Made by a program: the position numbers and the translations under genes. The notes below the pieces were generated by a model. It had not been told where the DNA came from. It worked only from the letters and a program-made list of their open reading frames with translations, and searched no databases. Positions 57,368 to 64,000 of a stretch of 64,000 nucleotides of DNA are shown piece after piece (the first letter of the stretch is position 1; every line of letters begins with the position of its first letter). The stretch comes from an uncultured Eubacteriales bacterium (lineage in GTDB: Bacteria; Bacillota; Clostridia; Oscillospirales; Acutalibacteraceae), in the NCBI GenBank assembly GCA_900318495.1, contig ONLA01000008.1, positions 1 to 64,000 on the forward strand, in the 5' to 3' direction.

Positions 57368-57913
57368 ATGAAGAACAAATCAAAAATAAGCAGCAAGGTC
57401 AGGTATGTTGTTATTGCGGCAGTTATAGCCGCGCTTTATGCAGCGCTGACAATACTTCAAAATGTTTTGCTGCCCGGCACGGCGTCAATGGCGGTACAGT
57501 TTAGAATATCAGAGGCGCTTACGGTGATTGCGCTGTTTACCCCGGCGGCAATTCCCGGACTAACCGTGGGCTGTATGGCAGCCAACATAAGCTCGCTTTC
57601 CGCACTCGGACCTTACGATTTAATCTTCGGTTCTGCCGCGAGTTTTTTTGCCGCGCTCACAATGTACGCCCTGCGCAACGTCAGAGTATTCCGGCTTGTA
57701 ATCCCTGCGGCGTTAATGCCTGCAATTTTCAACGGAATATTCGTGGGCTTCGAAATTGACTTTTTCTTTATAAATAATATGAAGTTTGATTTTGCGGATT
57801 TTCTGTTTCAGGGCTCACTTGTCGCTGCCGGAGAGCTTGCGGTGCTTTTTGTAACCGGACTTCCGTTCGCTTATATTATAGAAAAAAGAAACCTTGACAG
57901 GCTGCTCAAATAA
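57368..57913 (+). CDS. queT: QueT-type transporter (queuosine precursor ECF S component)
   Basis: 181 residues with about six membrane helices and the family motif QFRISEALTVIALFTPAAIPGLTVGCMAANI. QueT proteins are substrate-binding subunits of ECF transporters for queuosine precursors. GGAG precedes the ATG. No preQ1 riboswitch can be seen upstream; a MITE-like element lies there instead and may have replaced the native control region. Confidence 0.88.
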   Translation: MKNKSKISSKVRYVVIAAVIAALYAALTILQNVLLPGTASMAVQFRISEALTVIALFTPAAIPGLTVGCMAANISSLSALGPYDLIFGSAASFFAALTMYALRNVRVFRLVIPAALMPAIFNGIFVGFEIDFFFINNMKFDFADFLFQGSLVAAGELAVLFVTGLPFAYIIEKRNLDRLLK

Positions 57914-57972
57914 AATTACAGTAAGGCGCGCCGTAAATAGTGCGGTATGATTATATTAAAGGGACTGATTTT

Positions 57973-59076
57973 ATGTCACGTGAAAAAATAATAATAAGAA
58001 CCGGTTTTATCGGGATTCTTGCGAATGTACTCTTGGCAGGCTTTAAGGCTGTAATCGGTTTTATCACCGGCTCAATCGCAATCACTCTTGATGCGGTCAA
58101 CAATTTAAGCGACGTGCTGTCGTCTGTAATAACAATTGTCAGCACCAAGCTTGCGGGCAAAAAACCCGATAAAGATCACCCTTACGGTCACGGCAGAATA
58201 GAATATATGAGCGCGATAGTAATTTCGGTAATCGTAATGTATGCCGGCGTCACCGCGCTTATAGAGTCGGTAAAGAAAATAATCGAGCCTACGGCGCCGG
58301 AATACAACGCGGTTTCGCTTATAATTATCGCGGTTGCGGTTTTAGTAAAAATTGTGCTCGGTACATATGTAAAGAAAACAGGCGAAAAGGTAAACTCGGA
58401 TTCGCTTATAGCTTCCGGAAAAGACGCCTTAATGGACGCGGTTATTTCAGCTTCAACCCTGGTAGCCGCCGCAATATTTATGATTTGGGGATTAAGTCTT
58501 GAAGCCTGGCTCGGCGCGGTAATTTCGCTTATAATTATAAAAGCCGGCTTTGATATGCTTCGTGACGGAGTGTCGTCAATACTCGGAAAAAGAGTGGACG
58601 GAGAGCTTGCCAACGAAATAAAAAAGACCGTTTTGAGCTTTGACGACGTAAGCGGAGTTTACGACCTTATATTGCACAACTACGGTCCCGAAAACTACAT
58701 CGGCTCTGTTCATATCGAGCTTCCCGACACCTACACAATGAACGAGCTCGATATACTCGAACGCAAAATTGCCGAAAAGGTTTACTGTGACAACCATGTT
58801 ATTCTGGCAGGCATAGGAGTTTATTCGCGCAGCACCGACGACGAAACACAAGCTATGTTAAACAATATCCGCAAAATCGTAATGCGTTATGAATATGTAA
58901 TGCAAATGCACGGCTTTGCGCTTAATAAGGACGAAATGGAAATACGCTTTGATTTGGTAATCGACTTTGCCGCCCCTGACAGACCGGCTTATTTTAAGCA
59001 GGTTGTGTCCGATGTGAAAAAGGCATATCCCTGCTACAAACTGAACATCGCGCTTGATTCCGATTTCAGCGATTAA
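57973..59076 (+). CDS. Cation diffusion facilitator family metal transporter
   Basis: 367 residues. Six membrane helices with the metal-site motifs LDAVNNLSDVLSS (second helix) and KDHPYGHGRIEYMSA, and a C-terminal cytoplasmic ferredoxin-like domain that binds metal at the dimer interface. ATG at 57973 has AGGGA upstream; a start 11 codons earlier lacks a site. Exports Zn, Mn or Fe; specificity not deducible. 59 bp after the queT-type gene, perhaps co-transcribed. Confidence 0.92.
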   Translation: MSREKIIIRTGFIGILANVLLAGFKAVIGFITGSIAITLDAVNNLSDVLSSVITIVSTKLAGKKPDKDHPYGHGRIEYMSAIVISVIVMYAGVTALIESVKKIIEPTAPEYNAVSLIIIAVAVLVKIVLGTYVKKTGEKVNSDSLIASGKDALMDAVISASTLVAAAIFMIWGLSLEAWLGAVISLIIIKAGFDMLRDGVSSILGKRVDGELANEIKKTVLSFDDVSGVYDLILHNYGPENYIGSVHIELPDTYTMNELDILERKIAEKVYCDNHVILAGIGVYSRSTDDETQAMLNNIRKIVMRYEYVMQMHGFALNKDEMEIRFDLVIDFAAPDRPAYFKQVVSDVKKAYPCYKLNIALDSDFSD

Positions 59077-59089
59077 TACTGTTATCTAA

Positions 59090-59130
59090 AAACACTATGA
59101 ATTCCGCTTGTGAATCCATAGTGTTTATTT
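59090..59130. terminator. Bidirectional terminator
   Basis: Stem AAACACTATG/CATAGTGTTT (59090-59099/59117-59126) between the convergent CDF transporter and HAD genes. Confidence 0.8.
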
Positions 59131-59974
59131 ATATGATGTAATTGTTTTTCAGAATACTGTCTATCAAATATTTTACGCCGTTGTTGTCGTTTGTTTCAAC
59201 TACTAAATCAGCGGCTTCAATACAGCTTCTCGAAGCGTTTTTTACCGCCGCGCCCAAGCCTGCCTGAACAATCATATCAACGTCGTTGTCGGCGTTTCCG
59301 CAGGCGGCGGTGTTTTTTAAATCAATGCCCTCGCGTTCGCAGATAAATTTTACGGCGTTGCTTTTGGTTGCTTCGCCGTCCATAAACTCAACAAAATCGG
59401 CAGACGACGAGGTAATATAAACTCCGCTAAGATTTTCTTCAAGCAAAGCTCTTATTTTTTCCCTCAGCTTTGGCTTGTTGCATACAAACTCAATGCTGTC
59501 CAAAACGGTTCTGCGGCTAAATATATATTGCCGCATATCGTCTGCGCAGCCGCGCGACGAGCGCACATAATCTACGTAAGCCTCGCCGCAGCCGTATTTA
59601 ACCGGATTTTCGTAATAGCGCCTGTCGGTGCAGGTTTCGCCCTCGCAAAACGCTTCCCAAATCAGGTCGTAACCGCTTGTAAGCTCCATTATTTTAAGCA
59701 CGTCGGATTCTTTTAAGGTTACCGAACGCACGCGGTTTTTACGTCCGTCGTACACAGCCGCGCCGTTTGAAGCAATTATGTACCGTATACCGTCAATGCT
59801 CAAAATATCCCCGGGCATTGAGCAAAAAGGACGTCCGCTCGCGACAACAATTTCCATTCCGGCTTCAACGGCGTTTTCAATAGCTTTTTTTACACAAAAA
59901 TCAAGCGTGTTGGCGCTTGTAAGTACAGTGCCGTCAAGGTCAAGGGCGAGAAGCTGTATTTTTTTATTTGTCAT
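59129..59974 (-). CDS. HAD-superfamily hydrolase, Cof type
   Basis: 281 residues. Motif I ALDLDGTVLT (Asp13 and Asp15), motif II VVASGRPF and motif IV CGNADNDVDMI with the large C2 cap between them, the plan of Cof/YidA sugar-phosphate phosphatases. The ATG lies within the nth gene (11-bp overlap), so the two are co-transcribed. Confidence 0.92.
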   Translation of the reverse strand: MTNKKIQLLALDLDGTVLTSANTLDFCVKKAIENAVEAGMEIVVASGRPFCSMPGDILSIDGIRYIIASNGAAVYDGRKNRVRSVTLKESDVLKIMELTSGYDLIWEAFCEGETCTDRRYYENPVKYGCGEAYVDYVRSSRGCADDMRQYIFSRRTVLDSIEFVCNKPKLREKIRALLEENLSGVYITSSSADFVEFMDGEATKSNAVKFICEREGIDLKNTAACGNADNDVDMIVQAGLGAAVKNASRSCIEAADLVVETNDNNGVKYLIDSILKNNYII

Positions 59975-60605
59975 TTTTAAACGCTCCTCTGCAAAAATCC
60001 TTCATACAGCAGCTTTCGCATTTTGCCGTTCTCGCGGTGCACACAGCGCGTCCGTGCAGCACAAGGCGGTGACAAAAATCGTTGCTTTCTTCGCCCGGAA
60101 GAAGCTTGCGAAGCTCAAACTCAATCTTTTTTTGGTCTGTCTGCCTGTGCAGTCCGAGCCTCCGGGTAATGCGTATGCAGTGGGTGTCAACCACCACAAC
60201 GCCGGGCTGACCGAAAATATCGCCGCATACAAGGTTAGCGGTTTTTCTGCCTATTCCGGGCAGCTTAATCAGCTCGTCAATACTGCCGGGAACCTTTCCG
60301 CCGTAGTTTTCGCACAGCATTTGAGCCATAGCTACAATATCACGGGATTTTGTTTTGTATAAACCGCAGCTTTTAATATATCCGGCAACCTCGTCCGGTG
60401 TGGCAGCGGCAAAGTCCTCAGCGGTTTTAAACCTGTCAAAAAGCGCCGGAGTAACAATATTAACACGCGCGTCCGTACACTGAGCCGACAGCCGCGTGGC
60501 AATTAGCAGCTGCAAAGGGTCGGAATATGTAAGCGAGCACAAAGCGTCGGGATATTCTGCTTTAAGCGCTTCAACAGCGTTAAGCGCGATTTCTTTTTTT
60601 GTCAC
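59964..60605 (-). CDS. nth: Endonuclease III
   Basis: 213-residue DNA glycosylase/AP lyase. The helix-hairpin-helix LPGIGRKTANLV carries the catalytic Lys121, Asp140 sits in VVVDTHCIR, and the [4Fe-4S] cysteines are Cys189, Cys196, Cys199 and Cys205. Starts with GTG, preceded by GAGGTG. Removes oxidised pyrimidines. Operon with the Cof-type hydrolase. Confidence 0.97.
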   Translation of the reverse strand: MTKKEIALNAVEALKAEYPDALCSLTYSDPLQLLIATRLSAQCTDARVNIVTPALFDRFKTAEDFAAATPDEVAGYIKSCGLYKTKSRDIVAMAQMLCENYGGKVPGSIDELIKLPGIGRKTANLVCGDIFGQPGVVVVDTHCIRITRRLGLHRQTDQKKIEFELRKLLPGEESNDFCHRLVLHGRAVCTARTAKCESCCMKDFCRGAFKNDK

Positions 60606-60639
60606 GTTATCACCTCGTTTGGGGTACTATTATAAAAAG

Positions 60640-60668
60640 ATTTTATCATAAAATAAAAACTATTGCAA
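60640..60668 (-). promoter_or_regulatory. nth promoter (shares -35 with the divergent promoter)
   Basis: Minus strand TTGCAA (60663-60668), 17 bp, TAAAAT (60640-60645), giving a leader of about 28 nt. Confidence 0.7.
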
Positions 60669-60691
60669 TTACAGCGCGTAATTGGTAAAAT
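60663..60691 (+). promoter_or_regulatory. Promoter of the 60709 gene (shares -35 with nth)
   Basis: TTGCAA (60663-60668), 17 bp, TAAAAT (60686-60691). The same palindromic hexamer serves both directions. The predicted start is only about 11 nt before the ATG. Confidence 0.65.
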
Positions 60692-60708
60692 AAACTGAGG
60701 TGGTATTT

Positions 60709-61437
60709 ATGTATAAAAACTATATCTTTGATTTATACGGAACTTTAATTGACATTCGCACCGACGAATGGCAAACGGCGCTTTGGAAAAAGCTCGCGCT
60801 GCTTTACGGTTATCACGGAGCGTCTTATACATACAGGGAGCTTGGAGCACAGTACGGCAAGCTGATTGAAAATGAAAAAAAGCGCGTTCACAAACGCCAT
60901 CCCGAATACACGGTAATAGATATAAAAATCGACAAAATTTTCCGCAGTCTGTTTACGCTTAAAGGAGTACGCCCCTCAAAATCTCAGGTGTTGTTTATTG
61001 CCGAGGCGTTCCGCTGTTACTCAACAAAAATGTTAAAGCTTTATGACGGCGTAACCGACCTGCTCGACACCCTGAAAGCCAAGGACAAAAAAATTTACCT
61101 GTTGTCAAACGCCCAGCTTTCATTTACCATCCACGAGCTTAATATGCTGGGACTTCTTCCTTATTTTGACGGTGTTTGCATAAGCTCTGAGGAGGAGTGT
61201 TCAAAGCCCGACGCTCATTATTTTGAAATACTTTTCAACCGCTACGGTCTGAAAAAAGACGAATCAATAATGATAGGCAACGATTATCTTGCGGACATCG
61301 GAGGCGCGGCGGATTTCGGCATCGACAGCCTGTATATTCATCAGGCGATTTCCCCTGAAATTGACGGTGAGCTAAGGAGCACCTACACCGTTATGGACGG
61401 CGATGTTTATAAAATAAAACAGCTGATTGTCAGATAA
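60709..61437 (+). CDS. HAD-superfamily hydrolase with DLYGT motif I
   Basis: 242 residues. Motif I is IFDLYGTLID (Asp9), motif II LLSNAQ, and the later MIGNDYLADIGGA holds the acidic pair; a helical C1 cap lies between them. The second Asp of the usual DxDGT motif is Tyr, as in haloacid-dehalogenase-like members, so phosphatase activity is uncertain. ATG at 60709 follows GAGGTGG. The stop codon is the first base of a MITE-like element. Confidence 0.88.
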   Translation: MYKNYIFDLYGTLIDIRTDEWQTALWKKLALLYGYHGASYTYRELGAQYGKLIENEKKRVHKRHPEYTVIDIKIDKIFRSLFTLKGVRPSKSQVLFIAEAFRCYSTKMLKLYDGVTDLLDTLKAKDKKIYLLSNAQLSFTIHELNMLGLLPYFDGVCISSEEECSKPDAHYFEILFNRYGLKKDESIMIGNDYLADIGGAADFGIDSLYIHQAISPEIDGELRSTYTVMDGDVYKIKQLIVR

Positions 61438-61530
61438 TACTAATTCCTGATAGAAAGTAGACTTATATTTTGCGAGGATATTTTTCGCAAGACAAGGCGA
61501 AGGACGCGGCAAGGCTGGCGCCTTGCAAGG
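61437..61530 (+). mobile_element. MITE-like family 1, copy 4 (right end missing)
   Basis: Starts ATACTAATTCCTGATAGAAA, identical to the left part of the copy at 53896 through the core GCAAGGCTGGCGCCTTGCAA, then departs into unrelated sequence. Its first base is the last base of the upstream stop codon. Confidence 0.8.
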
Positions 61531-61565
61531 ATGTCAAGAGGCTGAACCGGCTGTGTTTGCTTATA

Positions 61566-62411
61566 TTATGAAGCGTTTCTTTGCGCAATCTGCTTTTTGT
61601 ACTGAGCAGGAGTGCAGTTGTAAACCTTTTTGCACTGTGTAATAAAGGATTTAACGTTGGCAAAACCGTTTTCCATTGCCGCTGCGGAAACAGTGGCGTT
61701 GTTTTCGAGCATATCGTTAACGGCGTTTTCAAGCCGTAAGTTCGCAAGATATTCCGAAAAGCTAACCTGAGTAACGTTTTTGAAATACTTTGAAAAATAA
61801 GACGGCGAAAGGTTAACCACCGAAGAAATTTCGTCAAGCGTAATTTCGCGCTTAAAGTTTTCGTTAATGTAGGCAATTGCCGTTTTGGCGTATGAAAAAT
61901 CACGCTTCGGCGATGAACCGGGGCTTGCAGAACGCCTAAAGCACATACACTTGCTCAGTAAAACATAGTAAAGCTTGTTGATGTACGAAATCAGTATCAG
62001 CGAGGAATAATCGCCTTCGCTGCCGGTTGACGAAATTTTTTTCATAATTTCAATAATTTCGTTTTTAGCCTCGGGCGAACGGCTTATGTCAAAAATAACG
62101 CTGTCAATTGATTTGCAAAACATTCTAACATATTCAAACGAGAAGTTAATGCACAACAGCTTGCAGCTGCCTCCGCTTACGGGACGCACAAGATGAACGT
62201 CCTCGCTGTTAAACAAAACAAAATCTCCGCAGCTCACAACCTGCGATTCTCCGTTACAGCAGCATTCCGAATCCCCTTCAATCACATAAACAATTTCCGG
62301 TTCACGGTGCCACTGAAGCTCGGTCTTGTGAGTGTCAGATGATAAATTAAGATACATAATCGTTGCCGGTATGTTTTTATCATAATTTACCAAGTCATAC
62401 TTGTAATTCAT
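61566..62411 (-). CDS. AraC-family transcriptional regulator 1
   Basis: 281 residues: an N-terminal cupin-like sensor domain (WHREPEIVYVIEGDSECCCNGE, FNSEDVHLVRPV) and a C-terminal pair of helix-turn-helices (ITLDEISSVVNLSPSYFSKYFKNVTQVSFSEY..., VSAAAMENGFANVKSFITQCKKV). GGGAG precedes the ATG. Divergent from a second AraC gene across a 148-bp AT-rich spacer. The ligand is unknown; such regulators commonly sense sugars. Confidence 0.9.
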   Translation of the reverse strand: MNYKYDLVNYDKNIPATIMYLNLSSDTHKTELQWHREPEIVYVIEGDSECCCNGESQVVSCGDFVLFNSEDVHLVRPVSGGSCKLLCINFSFEYVRMFCKSIDSVIFDISRSPEAKNEIIEIMKKISSTGSEGDYSSLILISYINKLYYVLLSKCMCFRRSASPGSSPKRDFSYAKTAIAYINENFKREITLDEISSVVNLSPSYFSKYFKNVTQVSFSEYLANLRLENAVNDMLENNATVSAAAMENGFANVKSFITQCKKVYNCTPAQYKKQIAQRNAS

Positions 62412-62559
62412 CGAATAATCTCCCTATAGTATTGCAATAAATGTAGAAATATTGTAATATATTTATAGTATATACGTTGAAAATAATATTTTCTATGCAA
62501 ATTTGTATTTTTAATAAGGACAAATGTTGCATTTAAAACTTTGAGCTTCCGGAGGAATA

Positions 62560-63351
62560 ATGAATAGTAATTCAATGAATCACGTCGATTTAATATGCCT
62601 TTCAAGCGGAAACAATCTGCAAACAAATAGCCTTCACGCGGAAACCGTGGCGTTTTCGTCATACAAGTTATTTTATATTTACAGGGGAAGCTGCGTTGTT
62701 AACGTAAACGGAACAAGCCATCTTGTTGAAACAGACTGTTCAATTATGATTTTTCCGTTTCAAAAATATGAGATTGAGCAGGCGGACAGCTTAAAATTTT
62801 TCTGGATTGAATTCAGCGGATTTGCCGCGGCGGCGTTTGTCAGTCAGCTTGATTTTACCGTTACGTCGCCGACGGTCGGAAGGCTTAATAAAGAAGACTT
62901 TGAGCTTCTGTTTGATTATCCGGACTGCTCTACGAACGCTGTATATGAAAAATACCGCAACGGCGCGGTTATACTTTTAATGCTGTCGTTTTACCTTGAA
63001 ATGTTTCCCGGCAAGTATAGAAAAGAAAACCGTTATGTATACTCAGCCAAGCTCTATATTGAAGCTAATTTTAATAATCCCGAGCTTAACGTCAATATGG
63101 TAGTAAAGCACCTTAAAATTGACCGCAGTTATTTTTACAGGCTGTTTAAAAACGAAACTGGAATGTCTCCGGTGGATTACATAAACCGCCAGCGGATTTC
63201 ACGCGCCGAGCTGCTTCTTTCCGACATAAGAATGTCAATTAAGGACGTTGCTTTTTCGGTAGGCTATACCGACCAAATGTACTTTTCACGTGTGTTCAAA
63301 CGCTTAAACGGTCACACGCCTACACAATTCCGCAAATATATGTACACATAA
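62560..63351 (+). CDS. AraC-family transcriptional regulator 2
   Basis: 263 residues with a divergent cupin-like N-terminus (SSYKLFYIYRGSCVVNVNG, IMIFPFQKYEI) and a standard C-terminal AraC domain (LNVNMVVKHLKIDRSYFYRLFKNETGMSP, IKDVAFSVGYTDQMYFSRVFKRLNGHTP). GGAGG lies just ahead of the ATG. In the spacer a near-palindrome GAAAATA-A-TATTTTC (62479-62493) is a candidate operator. The adjacent genes are not sugar genes, so the target operon is not evident. Confidence 0.9.
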   Translation: MNSNSMNHVDLICLSSGNNLQTNSLHAETVAFSSYKLFYIYRGSCVVNVNGTSHLVETDCSIMIFPFQKYEIEQADSLKFFWIEFSGFAAAAFVSQLDFTVTSPTVGRLNKEDFELLFDYPDCSTNAVYEKYRNGAVILLMLSFYLEMFPGKYRKENRYVYSAKLYIEANFNNPELNVNMVVKHLKIDRSYFYRLFKNETGMSPVDYINRQRISRAELLLSDIRMSIKDVAFSVGYTDQMYFSRVFKRLNGHTPTQFRKYMYT

Positions 63352-63353
63352 AA

Positions 63354-63382
63354 ACAGGGTTTGGTTAAACGCCAAACCCTGT
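63354..63382. terminator. Bidirectional terminator
   Basis: An 11-bp stem ACAGGGTTTGG/CCAAACCCTGT (63354-63364/63372-63382) between the convergent AraC and pncC genes; the T tract is weak on both sides. Confidence 0.7.
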
Positions 63383-63400
63383 GCTGTGTTTGTTGTTTCG

Positions 63401-63952
63401 CTACATTGAGTGGCATTCGGACAGTATTGTAAATAACGCCGCGTCGGAGGCAAGCTTGCGGATATATGACCTTGAATTCACTCTGTTAGCCTGACCGCCG
63501 AGCATAAGCTTAACGGCATAAGCCTTGTCCTTTGTGCAAACTCCCATATACACCAGCCCTACAGGCTTTTCGGCTGTGCCGCCCGTGGGACCGGCAATAC
63601 CGGTGGTGCTTACGGCAATATCCGCTCCTGAAATTTTTTTCACGCCTTCCGCCATCTGAATAGCTGTTTCAGCCGAAACAGCTCCCAAAACCGCCAGAGT
63701 TTCGGAATTAACCCCAAGCACCTTTTCCTTTATTGAATTGGCGTAAGAGCAGATTCCGCAGTCAAAAACATCGCTTGAACCGCTCACGCGTGTGATTCTT
63801 TCGCTTAACAGTCCGCCTGTGCAGCTTTCGGCTGTTGCTGTTTTAAGTCCCTTTTGTTTAAGCTTCGCGACAACATCCTCCTGAAGGGTGTCCTGATTAA
63901 GATTGTTCTTTCTTAAAAGATGAATAATGTCTACATCTGTAAGCGTTACCAT
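63401..63952 (-). CDS. pncC: Nicotinamide-nucleotide amidohydrolase PncC (CinA C-terminal domain)
   Basis: 183 residues carrying only the CinA C-terminal domain: the catalytic TAESCTGGLLSERIT, VSAETAIQMAEG and STTGIAGPTGGTAEKPVGLVYMG motifs. Deamidates nicotinamide mononucleotide to nicotinate mononucleotide. About 35 extra residues precede the domain. Its role in NAD recycling could complement the NAD-consuming sirtuin at 8.1 kb, but this link is inference. GGAGG precedes the ATG. Confidence 0.92.
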   Translation of the reverse strand: MVTLTDVDIIHLLRKNNLNQDTLQEDVVAKLKQKGLKTATAESCTGGLLSERITRVSGSSDVFDCGICSYANSIKEKVLGVNSETLAVLGAVSAETAIQMAEGVKKISGADIAVSTTGIAGPTGGTAEKPVGLVYMGVCTKDKAYAVKLMLGGQANRVNSRSYIRKLASDAALFTILSECHSM

Positions 63953-64000
63953 AATATCCTCCCTGTACTTAATATTCTGTATTAATATTCTACCACTATG

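Noticed and set aside
57973..57985. Fourth parS-like sequence (GTCACGTGAAAA)
   Set aside because: Only the central CACGTG and one half match; the left arm differs and it forms the start of the CDF transporter gene.
61463..61903. Minus-strand open frame of 146 codons beside the first AraC gene
   Set aside because: Overlaps the AraC helix-turn-helix coding region in another frame and ends in the MITE-like element.

Overview
The window looks like the replication-origin region of a Gram-positive, anaerobic, gut-type Clostridia chromosome, most likely Oscillospiraceae/Ruminococcaceae. Support comes from the classical Firmicutes origin gene order (rpmH, rnpA, yidD, yidC, jag, mnmE, mnmG, rsmG, noc, parA, parB on one side; dnaA, dnaN, yaaA, recF, remB, gyrB, gyrA on the other), rubrerythrin, a tRNA-sensing T-box leader, strong GGAGG ribosome binding sites, and a dockerin-bearing surface protein of the sort seen in cellulosome- or amylosome-forming ruminococci. 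I cannot name the species from sequence alone.

Layout. Positions 1-365 carry a consensus promoter and leader pointing leftwards, probably for an rRNA operon just outside the window. 0.4-5.5 kb: a lipoprotein, rubrerythrin and a malQ-glgP glucan operon. 5.7-8.8 kb: T-box-controlled trpBA and a sirtuin. 9-12.7 kb: a 1229-residue secreted protein with Ig-like repeats, BspA-type repeats and a dockerin. 12.8-20.7 kb: upp, a MIF/yjbQ/ddl/murF operon, two-subunit fumarase and an OmpR-type two-component system. 20.8-26.9 kb: a second Ig-like surface protein, glucokinase, guaB, a lipoprotein and two small membrane proteins. 26.9-37.9 kb: serS, parB, parA, noc, rsmG, mnmG, mnmE, jag, yidC, yidD, rnpA and rpmH, all leftward, with three parS sites. 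38-49 kb: dnaA through gyrA, all rightward, with two zinc-ribbon membrane proteins and a thioesterase inserted. 49-53 kb: a lipoprotein, an sdpRI-like operon with paired operators, a membrane lipase and a three-tRNA cluster. 53-64 kb: a phosphoribosyltransferase-like protein with altered active-site motif, leuCD, a transglutaminase-like protein, a QueT-type transporter, a CDF metal transporter, two HAD hydrolases, endonuclease III, two AraC-type regulators and pncC.

The transcription switch between rpmH (leftward) and dnaA (rightward), together with the parS cluster, places oriC near 38-40 kb. The spacers on either side of dnaA contain no perfect DnaA box. They do contain an unexplained ~108-bp imperfect inverted repeat that brackets the whole dnaA gene, plus a third partial copy upstream.

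Two families of short (about 115-120 bp) MITE-like elements with terminal inverted repeats are scattered through the window. There are four copies of family 1 and three to four of family 2, often abutting stop codons, and both share a central GGCAAGGC-type hairpin. Other noteworthy points are a symmetric pair of divergent promoters that share one palindromic -35 hexamer, the paired palindromic operators around the sdpRI promoter with an apparently non-canonical sdpI start, a natural alanine in the quinolone-determining position of GyrA, and near-identical 252-bp tandem repeats in the dockerin protein. All functional calls are by motif and synteny recognition from the sequence; no database search was run.
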